Below, piece by piece: positions 19,121-27,850 of a DNA stretch of 64,000 nucleotides (positions are counted from its first letter, which is position 1; every line of letters begins with the position of its first letter). A program made the translations under genes and the position numbers. The notes beneath the pieces were generated by a model. The model was not told the origin of the DNA, did no database searches, and saw nothing but the letters and a program-made list of their open reading frames with translations. The DNA lies in the NCBI RefSeq assembly GCF_011752935.1, contig NZ_VWWO01000002.1:744001-808000 (forward strand). Reading direction: 5' to 3'. This DNA comes from Chitinophaga sp. Cy-1792 (GTDB lineage: Bacteria > Bacteroidota > Bacteroidia > Chitinophagales > Chitinophagaceae).

Positions 19121-19699
19121 ATGAAAAAGGTAATTTTTTTCGTACTGCTCGCATTCATGGGTAATCATGCCTTCTCCCAGGGTTTTAAACATGGCATCGG
19201 AACAGGGTTTTTAATCAGTAAGCCGGCAGCTGCCGATGCTGATGGCCTTGTAACATTGCTGTACAATCCCCGCTATCATTTTGCAGTAGGCCCAACATCT
19301 TCTGTATCGTTGGGTGTTCCCATGACATTTGGTTTTGCCGGTGGCTTCAACTGGAGTGATAATGGTAATTCATCTTCTGTTGCGCTTGGCGTTAATATTC
19401 CGCTGATGTTTGATTACAACATTGGCGCCGGTGCACTGAATGGTTTACACAAAAAATCCGGCTTCTTTATTGGTGCTGGTTTTGGCTGGCATTATATGTA
19501 CCACAATTATGATTACTCATATTACGATAACTACGGGTTATCGACCAGTGAATCTGGTGCCGGCCCTGCGGCCAACATAGGCGTACGTTTCCATGTAGGA
19601 CGCCGTAATCATAATATCGAATTAAGGGCATTCTATATGCATACCACTATCAATGAACAATTTGATGCAGGTGGATTAAACTGTTCATTTAACTTTTAA
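19121..19699 (+). CDS. outer-membrane beta-barrel protein
   Basis: This 192-residue protein has a clear signal peptide (cleavage after AFSQ, about residue 20) and alternating beta-strand patterns rich in glycine and aromatic residues (FAVGPTSSVSLGVPMTFGFAGG, SGFFIGAGFGWHYMYHNYDYSYY). It ends in FNF, the aromatic C-terminus used by outer-membrane barrel assembly. It is probably an eight-strand barrel of the OmpW/OmpA-like size class. It lies inside the paralogue array on the same strand and is followed by its own terminator. Function is unknown. Confidence 0.72.
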   Translation: MKKVIFFVLLAFMGNHAFSQGFKHGIGTGFLISKPAAADADGLVTLLYNPRYHFAVGPTSSVSLGVPMTFGFAGGFNWSDNGNSSSVALGVNIPLMFDYNIGAGALNGLHKKSGFFIGAGFGWHYMYHNYDYSYYDNYGLSTSESGAGPAANIGVRFHVGRRNHNIELRAFYMHTTINEQFDAGGLNCSFNF

Positions 19700-19730
19700 T
19701 CTTACCTGAAAAATATAATGTATTAAATCG

Positions 19731-19756
19731 CAGCCCGGACATTGACGTCCGGGCTG
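19731..19756 (+). terminator. hairpin terminator after the barrel gene
   Basis: A 10-bp perfect GC-rich stem (19731-19740 with 19747-19756) with a 6-base loop lies 32 bases after the barrel gene stop and is followed by TTTA. Confidence 0.65.
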
Positions 19757-19840
19757 TTTACTGATACAGCCAGTATATTACCATTGGTATTTTTATGTTT
19801 TAAGAAGTTCTGTTATTTTGTAGGGAGAAATTACCGTGAG

Positions 19841-20242
19841 ATGAAATACATAGTGCTTCTTTTAACTTTCCTGATGGTGAATGTGTACGCGCAGGCACAA
19901 AATAAAACTGCTATCCTCCAAATGCTCCGGCAGAAGAAGGTAGTGCCGCTTACGCAGTATTGCGAGGTGCCGTTCCGGTTAAGTGTTGGCAGTAAAGAGG
20001 ATAATCCGGCAATAAAGGACAAAGTCTCACTGAAAACAGCGCTTGAAATACTGGTAAACCGGGGCTTTTTTGATGATTTCTTTAAAAATGGAAAAGCCAC
20101 TACCACCCAGGCAGCTGTATCTTACCTGGTTACGAGTTATAACCGTAACGACCAAACGTTTCTGGCTACTTCTATGATATTTCATTTTAAACAGCCGGCC
20201 AAAGGGAAAGAAATGCTTACAGGCATTGAAATAGCGAGATAG
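19841..20242 (+). CDS. small secreted protein of unknown function
   Basis: This 133-residue protein starts at the ATG at 19841 with a signal peptide (MKYIVLLLTFLMVNVYAQAQ). An earlier in-frame start at 19742 would lie inside the terminator hairpin and hide the signal peptide. The mature part has a repeat-free alpha/beta look (KDKVSLKTALEILVNRGFFDDFFKNG) and no recognised domain. It lies 36 bases upstream of the next array copy, so it may be co-transcribed with copies 7-9. Confidence 0.6.
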   Translation: MKYIVLLLTFLMVNVYAQAQNKTAILQMLRQKKVVPLTQYCEVPFRLSVGSKEDNPAIKDKVSLKTALEILVNRGFFDDFFKNGKATTTQAAVSYLVTSYNRNDQTFLATSMIFHFKQPAKGKEMLTGIEIAR

Positions 20243-20278
20243 GAATTGCAACAGCCAGCTATACCTGAACCCGTTAAC

Positions 20279-20752
20279 ATGTGGCATTTTAGAACAACCT
20301 TACCTAAGCGCATAAAGCGAACAGAAAATTTAACAGTTGTGGGTATAAGCATGGGGATATGTTCCTATCCTTTTCCACTGGAGCATAAGATTGTATTTAT
20401 CACCTTGGGGGTTATCCTGATAACAGGCGTATGGTGGAATTATTTTTATAAAATGTACCCTATAGCCATAACTATCAATGAAACCACCGTTAATGTCATT
20501 AAAATTAACAGGTCGGGTAAAAAGGAGGCGATTTCCTGTGCCGTAACTGACTTGAGGCTGGAGTATAGCCTGATGAGTTTCAGCGACCGTTATTTCGGTG
20601 TAGACCTGGTAATGAATCAGCGTAATTTCTGGCTTATCCGTCCCAGTTTTATGAAGATGAAGAACGGGTATGGCTGGCGGCTGGGGCATATGAAAAGATT
20701 GGAAAAAGCCTGTGAGCGCGTTGGGATAAAGTCAGCATATGCAGTTTTTTAA
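20279..20752 (+). CDS. array protein 7: two-helix membrane module
   Basis: This 157-residue array member starts MWHFRTTLPK, which matches the xxFxxxLP start of its paralogues; an upstream in-frame TTG at 20246 is therefore rejected. Hydrophobic segments lie at about 18-33 and 36-54. The core is weakened (IAITINETTVNVIKINRSGKK), but KINRSGKK still matches WKNRxGK in place. The end RVGIKSAY corresponds to AAGI. Unknown function. Confidence 0.68.
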   Translation: MWHFRTTLPKRIKRTENLTVVGISMGICSYPFPLEHKIVFITLGVILITGVWWNYFYKMYPIAITINETTVNVIKINRSGKKEAISCAVTDLRLEYSLMSFSDRYFGVDLVMNQRNFWLIRPSFMKMKNGYGWRLGHMKRLEKACERVGIKSAYAVF

Positions 20753-20770
20753 GACACATAAACCAGGAAC

Positions 20771-21262
20771 ATGGACAACGCAATTATCCGGAAATTCGAG
20801 ACCCGACTTCCCCGCATCACTTTCGATGAAGCCTTTCTTGGGTTCATTTTTGCCGCGTTATGTATTTTTTTTGCAGTCACAAAAGGTACTTTGATTACGC
20901 ATATCTCTGCAGGGGCTTATGGGATGTTGTTTGCCGGCTCCTGTTGGTATTATTTTAATGCAATGCACGTTTGTAATGTAGATGTTGCTGCTGATGTTAT
21001 CACTGTGATCTGGAAAAACAGGAAAGGGAAAACAAAATACGAAGCATGTCCTGCTACTGATCTTCTTTACAAACATGGACATACCGGCGTTAAAGGTGCA
21101 CTACTTACATTTGACCTGGTAAAAAAAGAGAAGAACAGATTTTTCCGACGCCCGCGCTTTATGCGTATGGTGCTGAATTTTGGATGGAAATTTGACGACC
21201 TGCAAGCGATGAGAGTGACTTGTGAAGCAGCTGGAATTAAGCATACGCCTGCAAGATATTAG
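20771..21262 (+). CDS. array protein 8: two-helix membrane module
   Basis: This 163-residue array member starts MDNAIIRKFETRLPR. Hydrophobic segments lie at about 19-38 and 44-63. The core is VCNVDVAADVITVIWKNRKGK, then DLLYKHGHTGVKG, a basic stretch (KKEKNRFFRRPRFMRM), and CEAAGIKHTP at the end. Its N-terminus is very similar to that of protein 9 (KRFETALPRIT), so these two may be the youngest duplicates. Spacing is 18 bases after protein 7 and 21 before protein 9. Confidence 0.72.
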   Translation: MDNAIIRKFETRLPRITFDEAFLGFIFAALCIFFAVTKGTLITHISAGAYGMLFAGSCWYYFNAMHVCNVDVAADVITVIWKNRKGKTKYEACPATDLLYKHGHTGVKGALLTFDLVKKEKNRFFRRPRFMRMVLNFGWKFDDLQAMRVTCEAAGIKHTPARY

Positions 21263-21283
21263 CTTTACGCTTAAATCTATACC

Positions 21284-21745
21284 ATGAATACTGCCACTAC
21301 CGCAAAAAGATTTGAAACAGCCCTGCCCAGGATCACCTGGACATGGTACGCTATGTCGATGATACTTGGAGCTGTCTTTGTACGCTGGTTTTTAAAAGGA
21401 ACATATGATGTGGCGTTCCTGGGACTATTCACTTTATTGGGTTCATACTACAGAAATTTCATGGAGATGTCTGTCTGTGAGGTGGAAATCTCAGCAGAAA
21501 CTATAGCGGTAACCCGCCGAAACAGGCTGGGGAAGAAGGTGCAGGTATCTTTTGCAACTGCTGATCTTTATCTGAAATTTTACAAAACATGGCCAGACAG
21601 AACGGCAATTGTTAAATTAACAGACATCCGTAAACGTAAGAAAGTGGCAAAAATGGTGGAAGCGAATTTCTGGGAATTTGATCAGTTAGTAGAAATGGAA
21701 GAGGCCTGCATTGCCGTCGGCGTAGCGCCTATGCCGGCAAAATAG
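21284..21745 (+). CDS. array protein 9: two-helix membrane module
   Basis: This 153-residue array member, the shortest, starts MNTATTAKRFETALPRITW. Two hydrophobic segments (about 21-36 and 43-57) precede VCEVEISAETIAVTRRNRLGKK, DLYLKFYKTW, a basic run (TDIRKRKKVAKMV), and CIAVGVAPM near the end. The shortening is in the variable middle. It is the last close member of the array. Confidence 0.7.
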   Translation: MNTATTAKRFETALPRITWTWYAMSMILGAVFVRWFLKGTYDVAFLGLFTLLGSYYRNFMEMSVCEVEISAETIAVTRRNRLGKKVQVSFATADLYLKFYKTWPDRTAIVKLTDIRKRKKVAKMVEANFWEFDQLVEMEEACIAVGVAPMPAK

Positions 21746-21762
21746 ATATAGTAGAATATGCT

Positions 21763-21770
21763 TAAATTTG
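21763..21770 (+). promoter_or_regulatory. -7 promoter box TAAATTTG upstream of 21813
   Basis: This exact TAnnTTTG box lies 43 bases before the ATG at 21813 and just after array gene 9. It suggests that the distant relative has its own transcript. No convincing -33 element is seen. Confidence 0.5.
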
Positions 21771-21812
21771 CATTTTATTGTGAAAAGTTAAGATTATTCA
21801 CTATTTCAGCTC

Positions 21813-22259
21813 ATGAGATTTCAACTCGTCAAAAATACCAGGATCATAAGAGACGCTATAATAATAGTGTTACTGTTCAGCGCAGTTACTTATTTCTTTC
21901 CTGCGGCATTATACCTTTCACTGGGCCTGCTGCTGCTGTGTATGGTGAAGATATTATACAGAGGCACACATGGTAGTATTGAATTTGCAGATAATGAAAT
22001 GAAAGTCATTGTGACCAATATTTTAGGAAGAAATACTACAAAAGTCTGTCCTGTTGCCGGTGCTACCTATCAAACCGGCATCATCAAATACTTATTTGGA
22101 AGCAAACAGGCTCCTTACCTGGAGGTCTGTGATGCAGCAAATAAAAAGATGTTGATGATTATCTCCAATGGAAATACGATCTCTCCGGATGATATAAAAA
22201 GGATGATTGCATTACTGACCGCCAATGGTATACAACCGGGAGGTCATATAAAACAATAA
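21813..22259 (+). CDS. distant array relative, 148-residue two-helix membrane protein (type 2, copy 1)
   Basis: This 148-residue protein starts MRFQLVKNTR. Two close hydrophobic segments (about 11-27 and 29-46) precede a beta-rich domain with VIVTNILGRNTTKVCPV, which sits where the array members have TVTWKNRxGK. A final helix (DDIKRMIALLTANGIQPG) matches the AAGI end. It is more similar to the 148-residue protein at 27851 (MNFQVYK start, TKNIFGRKY, equal length) than to the main array. Function is unknown. Confidence 0.68.
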   Translation: MRFQLVKNTRIIRDAIIIVLLFSAVTYFFPAALYLSLGLLLLCMVKILYRGTHGSIEFADNEMKVIVTNILGRNTTKVCPVAGATYQTGIIKYLFGSKQAPYLEVCDAANKKMLMIISNGNTISPDDIKRMIALLTANGIQPGGHIKQ

Positions 22260-22323
22260 GATCAGTTCCGCGCTGTACACGGCTGGATACCATCAGACAA
22301 ACAACTTTCGGGAAATCCTCTTT

Positions 22324-25300
22324 TTATCTTAATAAGACAGCAGTTCCTTTTGAAACCTGCTCCGGTTCGTTCTGCATCTGGTATATACACATCCAGACAT
22401 ACGTCCCTGCCGGCGCATCGAGGTTTTTATTCTTTCCGTTCCAGCCCTGGTTGATGCTGTTCGACTGATATACAAGGTTTCCCCATCTGTCAAAAACAGA
22501 AAACTGATAACGGCTCACGTTGCCGAATACCCTTGGCCGCAATACATCGTTCTGCCCGTCATTATTCGGCGTAAATGCATTTGGTACGTAAATACCCCAG
22601 CCACAGCTTTTTGCCGTTACCCGAACATACTCTTTTCCTGTACATCCGAGTGCATCGGTGACTTCCAGCGCATATAAGCCAGGAAGGCCGGTGGTGTAAT
22701 GATTGGCGGTGCTGCCATCACTCCACCTGTAGGCAACATACGGTTTCCTCACCGGAATAGTGATTTCTCCCCATGTGCATAGGGTTGTATCAGCCACGAG
22801 GAACCCGGAAGGAGGCTTGCTATATTCCCTGAACCATGCGGTAGCACTGGTGTTGCAGCCGTATTGATTCGTGACGTTTACCGTCCATTCACCAGTAGTC
22901 TTAACAATGATCTTCCTGGTAGTTTCTCCCGTACTCCAGGTATAGGAAGTCCCATCGGTGCCTGCATCCAGTACATGAAGGGTTCCTTCGCAGATGTATT
23001 GCTCCTGCGGCAACGTTACCTCCGGCAGCGGGTTGACATGCAGCAGCAGGGTATCAGCGGTGAGACATCCATTAGGGCCAGTTCCGCCGGCAATATAGGT
23101 CCCTGCAGCTGTCAGGGTAATATCATTGCCGCTGCTGCCATTATTCCAGGTGATATTACTGAAGGTGCCAGCAATGCTTACCTGCTGCTCATCCTTGTCA
23201 CAAATCGATAGCTCGCTTGCCAATCCCATATCCATCGGAGGCTTTATGGTTATCGCCAGTGTATCCTTAAACACGCAGCCGTTGGATCTTTCTGCCTGCA
23301 GGATGTAGGTGGCGTCCCTGTCGGTGTAAAAACCGGCATTATTGCCATCAATGTCCAGCTTGTAATCATTATTCCAGGTATAATTGGTGAAGCCTGCCGG
23401 GATGGCCCTGGTAATGCGGTTTTCTGCACATTTGGCTATGTCGGCACCCAGACTGAAAGGATAATCATTTCCATCTTTCACCACTACGGCATCTGTAGCA
23501 CTATGATTACATTTATCCGTTACCGTTAGTGAGTAGGTGCCAGGTTTATTAACAGTAGTATTGTGCGTTATGCTGCCATTACTCCAGCGATAGGTATTGA
23601 AGGTAGTACCTGCATCCAGTTGTAAAACAGCATCTTTGCAAAGCTCCAGGTCCGGGCCAAGTTCAAGCGTAGACGCAGCTATGGGAATGTCTACAATGAC
23701 GCTGGCAGGGAGCATACCGCAGCCGGCATCTACCTGTACTTTAACATTTGTCTTTCCTGCTTTTTTAAATTTCAGGGAGATGTTATCCGCGGCTGTCGCC
23801 ATTATATCTACATAGGCCGGGTCGATCTGCCAGACCAGCGAAGTATGACAATTGGGATCTTTCACAGCGGTGTAAGACCAGATCTGTTCCCGGTCACAGA
23901 TAACATCCGGGCCACTGAGCATTGCCGGCGTGCACGCAGAGAAACTGGCACAGGCAGGGTAGGACATCTGTGTATCGTCCAGTATCCATGGGTTGGTAAA
24001 CCGATGCCCGATGGTAGCAGGTTCTGATTCGAATTTTTCCGTGGGATCTTCTGTAAAAGTATTGGGACTGGTGGTAATCCCGCCTGGACCAGCTACATTA
24101 GCCTGGCTAAGGCAGTTGCCACTACTGTTTTCGATTTCTCCGGCGCTGTTGACACGCAACACAAATCCTTCATTGGCTGCCTCTTTGATGATATCCGTTC
24201 CGTAACTAAAACCGGAAATAATAAATCCTGCATTATCCGCACGAAGGGAGTTGATCTGGTGATTGTTTAGCTGTGTGTAATCTCTTGACCAGGTTACCGT
24301 TCCATCTGTTCCGATCTTATGTATCATCAGGTTATAGCCAACACCGGATTTCGCCACACTTTCCCTGGCAAAAACCAGCTGATTGTCGGCGCTTTTGGTA
24401 AAGGTTACATTGGTGTAATCGATGAATGGTTCAACATTGCGATTTTTCCACATTCTGGTATTATTCAGTTTGAATCCTGGCAATTGCTCACCGGTAGCGC
24501 CCTTTAATTTAGCGACCACAGGAACCATACTTCGGTCAAAATAGTCGTTGCCGATAGATAATCCGATACCTATATACAGTACATCATTGATCAATACCAT
24601 GCCCATTGGAGTGAAGCCATTATTCGCGTCGGTTATGGTCTTTGTCCACAAGAGTTTTCCTGTGGCAGCATCCAGTTTCATTACAGCCAGACTTTGAATA
24701 AGATTTTGGATATAGTTGTCAAATAGCAGGTAGATGCTTCCCTGTTCATACAGCATAGCCCTGATATGCCTGTTGGAGGCAGACCAACCGGTAATTTTCT
24801 GTTGCCAGATCATGTTACCATTTTTATCCAGCCTCATGACTGCATTGTCGCAGCCACCATGTCCATAATCCTGATTGTGACAGGTGATATAATCGCCATT
24901 CTCGGCTTCAAACAGGTATTTCAGGTCATCTGCATACCAGGTAGCCATTCTTTTGGACCAGATGAGGTTACCGTCGTAGTCCATTTTCATGAGTACAGCC
25001 GAGTCTGACACGCCATGGTTATATCCAACGTATTCTACGCCACCTACCAGGAAATGTTGATCGCTGGTATTAATCACCTGTTGATAGCGGCCTGAGAAAT
25101 CTTCACCGAACCGGGTATTTTTTAACTGTTTAGCCCATCGCAGATTGCCGCCGGGCTTTAGTTTGGTGATAGTTGGTCCGCCGCTGAAGCCGGAATATCT
25201 GGTGCCAATGGTAACGATATCACCATCCGCAGTTCTGTTGGCGTCATAGATTTCTGTTGTATAATTTTCATCTTTCAAAATGGTTGTAAAAGATGTAGCA

Positions 25301-26673
25301 CATGCATTTCCGTTATCAGTGGGGGGCGCAGGCATGCAATCCTGGTATTTACATGCCAGTTCTATATGTGTGGGTTTGTCTGTATAAGCCGCAATTACAC
25401 TGTTTATGTTGCATACCGGTACCACTGTTTTATTCCATGTCCAGGAATTACCCGCCAGCTGTGAAGATCCGCCGCCGCCGCTGCCGTTGGTGGGGCCTGC
25501 GCAGGAGCCGGTTCGGCCCATGTTATCTGTTCTCATGAGGGCCACGCCATTTTCAAAGGCGGTAGCATAGCCGGTAACCGCGTATCCATGCTGGCCGGTG
25601 GTTACAAAATCTGAAAACTCGCCCCGGGCATAGGTATAGTGCCGGCTCCATTGGTGGCGGCCGGTGAAGTCGGCCGCGGATAAAGACATCCAGGTAGCAT
25701 AGGAGGGGCCATTCGTCAGGAATGCAATTCCGGCTTCACTTTGCCGTGGTAATACTTTACAGTGGTAAACCCCTGAGCCGCTGATATTAAAGGCTTGTGT
25801 CAGTGTTACTGCATCATTATTTCCAACGGTGGATTTAATATTGTACAATAAAACATCAGCAGAAGTGGGTGGTGTGGGTTCTGATTTAATACTCCAGCTA
25901 TATCCTCCCGGGATGGCGTATAAGCTAATTCCTTCTGCATCTGAACCGGCTACCGGAGCATATTTGGTGGTATGGTTATTCCAGCCGTTGTTAATGTCCA
26001 CTTTCATCAGGATGGCATCTCGCTGTGTATTGCCGGTATATCCTGTTATCAGTAACTGCCCGTTATATTCAAGTATGCTGGTGAAGCCATCTGCTGCTCC
26101 GCCATCATAAATTTGCGATGCCAAAACATCTCCGGTGCTACTTAATACCAGTAAAACACCATCCGACTTTGCGGTGCTGTCATTGGCAATGCCCACCAAA
26201 GCATAGCCGCCATTCTCCATCGTAATGATGCTTTTGGGTGTTATCGGACGATTATCTACTGTAATTGATTGCTGCCATTGTATATCTAACATCGCGTTAA
26301 ACTTCAATATCCAGCAGGAGGGAATACCATTGATAGTAATGGTGCCCAGGGCACAATAACCATTATCCGGCGTTGGAATAAGCATATTCAGGCCACTGGT
26401 AGTGGTAGTGGAGATCGCCCGGCACCACAGTACATTGCCTGTATTGTCTGCTTGCAGGAGCATGCCGGTCGTATCACTAAGATTCTTTGATGCAATTTTC
26501 CCTGCAATCAGGTATTGTCCGTCATTGGTATAGATGATACTGCTGCCGCTGGCAGCATATCCTGGAATATAAATCGTTTCTTCAAAGTTGTTGTAGCACT
26601 GTGCACTTGCATACCATGGACTGATGCAAATAATCAGAAGGGCTAATAGCGTATAGAGGTTAAGATGCTTCAT
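22324..26673 (-). CDS. giant secreted adhesin-like protein with CHU_C (type B T9SS) C-terminal domain
   Basis: This 1449-residue protein starts MKHLNLYTLL with a signal peptide cleaved near YASAQ. The first 900 or so residues hold two similar halves (about 25-440 and 455-910) of repeats of the kind seen in beta-propellers (GYALVGIANDSTAKSDG, LLITGYTGN). A PKD/Ig-like region (about 920-1000) follows, then five cysteine-containing repeats of about 75-85 residues (about 1000-1350; pattern YxWSxGxxT...G.Y...V.D..GC). The C-terminal 90 residues are a gliding-motility-type CHU_C domain (YVPNAFTPNNDGQND, FDRWGNLVYQS) that directs export through the type IX system. The start at 26673 is supported by the -7 box at 26692-26699, which excludes the TTG at 26694. 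Confidence 0.9.
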   Translation of the reverse strand: MKHLNLYTLLALLIICISPWYASAQCYNNFEETIYIPGYAASGSSIIYTNDGQYLIAGKIASKNLSDTTGMLLQADNTGNVLWCRAISTTTTSGLNMLIPTPDNGYCALGTITINGIPSCWILKFNAMLDIQWQQSITVDNRPITPKSIITMENGGYALVGIANDSTAKSDGVLLVLSSTGDVLASQIYDGGAADGFTSILEYNGQLLITGYTGNTQRDAILMKVDINNGWNNHTTKYAPVAGSDAEGISLYAIPGGYSWSIKSEPTPPTSADVLLYNIKSTVGNNDAVTLTQAFNISGSGVYHCKVLPRQSEAGIAFLTNGPSYATWMSLSAADFTGRHQWSRHYTYARGEFSDFVTTGQHGYAVTGYATAFENGVALMRTDNMGRTGSCAGPTNGSGGGGSSQLAGNSWTWNKTVVPVCNINSVIAAYTDKPTHIELACKYQDCMPAPPTDNGNACATSFTTILKDENYTTEIYDANRTADGDIVTIGTRYSGFSGGPTITKLKPGGNLRWAKQLKNTRFGEDFSGRYQQVINTSDQHFLVGGVEYVGYNHGVSDSAVLMKMDYDGNLIWSKRMATWYADDLKYLFEAENGDYITCHNQDYGHGGCDNAVMRLDKNGNMIWQQKITGWSASNRHIRAMLYEQGSIYLLFDNYIQNLIQSLAVMKLDAATGKLLWTKTITDANNGFTPMGMVLINDVLYIGIGLSIGNDYFDRSMVPVVAKLKGATGEQLPGFKLNNTRMWKNRNVEPFIDYTNVTFTKSADNQLVFARESVAKSGVGYNLMIHKIGTDGTVTWSRDYTQLNNHQINSLRADNAGFIISGFSYGTDIIKEAANEGFVLRVNSAGEIENSSGNCLSQANVAGPGGITTSPNTFTEDPTEKFESEPATIGHRFTNPWILDDTQMSYPACASFSACTPAMLSGPDVICDREQIWSYTAVKDPNCHTSLVWQIDPAYVDIMATAADNISLKFKKAGKTNVKVQVDAGCGMLPASVIVDIPIAASTLELGPDLELCKDAVLQLDAGTTFNTYRWSNGSITHNTTVNKPGTYSLTVTDKCNHSATDAVVVKDGNDYPFSLGADIAKCAENRITRAIPAGFTNYTWNNDYKLDIDGNNAGFYTDRDATYILQAERSNGCVFKDTLAITIKPPMDMGLASELSICDKDEQQVSIAGTFSNITWNNGSSGNDITLTAAGTYIAGGTGPNGCLTADTLLLHVNPLPEVTLPQEQYICEGTLHVLDAGTDGTSYTWSTGETTRKIIVKTTGEWTVNVTNQYGCNTSATAWFREYSKPPSGFLVADTTLCTWGEITIPVRKPYVAYRWSDGSTANHYTTGLPGLYALEVTDALGCTGKEYVRVTAKSCGWGIYVPNAFTPNNDGQNDVLRPRVFGNVSRYQFSVFDRWGNLVYQSNSINQGWNGKNKNLDAPAGTYVWMCIYQMQNEPEQVSKGTAVLLR

Positions 26674-26691
26674 TGCATAGGTTAGATGCAG

Positions 26692-26699
26692 CAAAGGTA
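26692..26699 (-). promoter_or_regulatory. -7 promoter box TACCTTTG for the CHU_C gene
   Basis: This exact TAnnTTTG match on the minus strand lies 19 bases before the ATG at 26673 and implies a very short leader. It overlaps the alternative TTG start at 26694, which is therefore unlikely. Confidence 0.6.
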
Positions 26700-26895
26700 C
26701 TATTTAGGCCCTGCTCCTGGTAAGCTGACAGGGTTAATTCCTGTGGCTAGATAAGTAAATGGAGGAAAGTTTATATCAATCAATACTGTGCTTCAGTAAA
26801 TTTTTTTAGTATTGCCTTCACTGCCGGAAAATCGGCGGGAATCTTCATAAATTGTTATTTTATAGAACTGGTGACTGACTTGTAATTATCTGTCA

Positions 26896-27438
26896 ATGAA
26901 ATATCTGGAAAAAAGAAGAACAGCACGTTGGATACCCTTTACTGGTATCATTTTGGGCATATTGATGATCATCAGCAGTACCAGATTATCGGATATGGGC
27001 GTAGGATCTTATGTGGTAGATAATCCTAAAGCCAATCGTTCGCTCACGCTTAATCCCGATGGTATTGCCTTTATGGGAGGCGTTTTTGTGATCCTGGGAT
27101 TAGGTGCGCTTATATATGGACTTTTTGTGAACGATTATTCAAAAACGGAAGCAGCAAAACCCGTTGAGGCAGCATCGTTTGATGTGCCGGATAATTATCA
27201 ACGAATGTCGGTATTAATTGAAAAGAGTCAGGAGTGTGGTGTACCACGGAAAAAGGCCGGGCAGGTTTATCACCTGATGGAAGATAAAGATTATGGGGCA
27301 GCCTTTTCCCGGCTATTGATGCTGATCGATGAATATGAAATACAGCTTTCTGAAGAATCATATAACGAGTTTGTGGCAACAGCTAAAATGCTGCATCTGC
27401 CACATAGTTACTGTGAGATGCTGAAGGCCATCAAATAA
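26896..27438 (+). CDS. small membrane protein with helical C-terminal domain
   Basis: This 180-residue protein has two membrane helices (about 12-28 and 56-77) around a short periplasmic loop (RLSDMGVGSYVVDNPKANRSLTLN). A soluble, mostly helical domain (about 95-180) follows and contains PRKKAGQVYHLMEDKDYGAAF. No family is recognised. The N-terminal 80 residues are repeated in the next gene. It is divergent from the CHU_C gene. Confidence 0.62.
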   Translation: MKYLEKRRTARWIPFTGIILGILMIISSTRLSDMGVGSYVVDNPKANRSLTLNPDGIAFMGGVFVILGLGALIYGLFVNDYSKTEAAKPVEAASFDVPDNYQRMSVLIEKSQECGVPRKKAGQVYHLMEDKDYGAAFSRLLMLIDEYEIQLSEESYNEFVATAKMLHLPHSYCEMLKAIK

Positions 27439-27461
27439 AACGCGTATACTGCGCTTCTCCT

Positions 27462-27770
27462 ATGTCAATGATTAATCCCCCAAAGAGAAAAATAAATATT
27501 TGGGTAGCAAGGTGTTGTTACCTTTTAGGCTTAGTAATGTTTATTTGTGCCTGGAAGGCCTCACAAATAGGGGTTCAGGTATTTGTGGTTTATGTGCGAA
27601 GCACAGAAACTTATTTGACCCTAAGCATCGAAAGAATTGTTTTTACTGGTGGAGTGTTTTTCCTGGCAGGGATAGTTGTACAGATAATTAACTGGTTTTG
27701 GGGCCGGAGGAACAGACAGGCGCGTAAAACTAAAGATTATCCTGCTTCACAGGATGGTCCTGGACATTGA
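27462..27770 (+). CDS. small membrane protein, shortened paralogue of the preceding gene
   Basis: This 102-residue protein aligns with residues 1-80 of its neighbour: basic start, helix, SQIGVQVFVVYVRSTETYLTL (compare SDMGVGSYVVDNPKANRSLTL), then the second helix FTGGVFFLAGIVVQIINWF (compare FMGGVFVILGLGALIYGLF). The soluble C-terminal domain is missing and replaced by a short basic tail. It starts 23 bases after the first copy and is probably a tandem duplicate that lost its tail. Function is unknown. Confidence 0.6.
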   Translation: MSMINPPKRKINIWVARCCYLLGLVMFICAWKASQIGVQVFVVYVRSTETYLTLSIERIVFTGGVFFLAGIVVQIINWFWGRRNRQARKTKDYPASQDGPGH

Positions 27771-27850
27771 CAATAGTTGGCTGGTGAATAGGTCCATCAA
27801 TTGCCACATCGTTGTTTTTTAAATATCAAATGGAATCAATAAATCTCACC

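Larger units (their letters stand above)
15203..22259 (+). repeat. tandem array of divergent paralogous two-helix membrane proteins
   Basis: Ten copies of one module of about 160 residues lie head to tail in nine genes (15203, which holds two fused copies, then 16296, 16852, 17427, 17948, 18514, 20279, 20771, 21284), followed by a more distant relative at 21813. The shared layout is a short basic N-terminus with an xxFExxLP-like start, two membrane helices, a beta-rich domain with the pattern VCxVEI...VTVxWKNRxGK...S...DLYYKxG, a variable middle, FMxVVDxxDGW, and a C-terminal helix ending in AAGI. The copies are diverged, so the duplications are old or under diversifying selection. Genes at 19121 and 19841 interrupt the array and are unrelated to it. 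No known family could be assigned; a bacterial PH-like fold (YcxB/DUF304 style) is only a guess. Confidence 0.85.

Noticed and set aside
21758..21976. 72-codon frame overlapping the gene at 21813
   Set aside because: The overlapping 148-residue frame has a promoter, membrane helices and a paralogue at 27851; this one has none.
15203..22259. Known toxin-immunity or phage-defence operon
   Set aside because: No recognisable toxin, nuclease, polymorphic-toxin repeat or defence enzyme lies next to the array, so this is offered only as a hypothesis.
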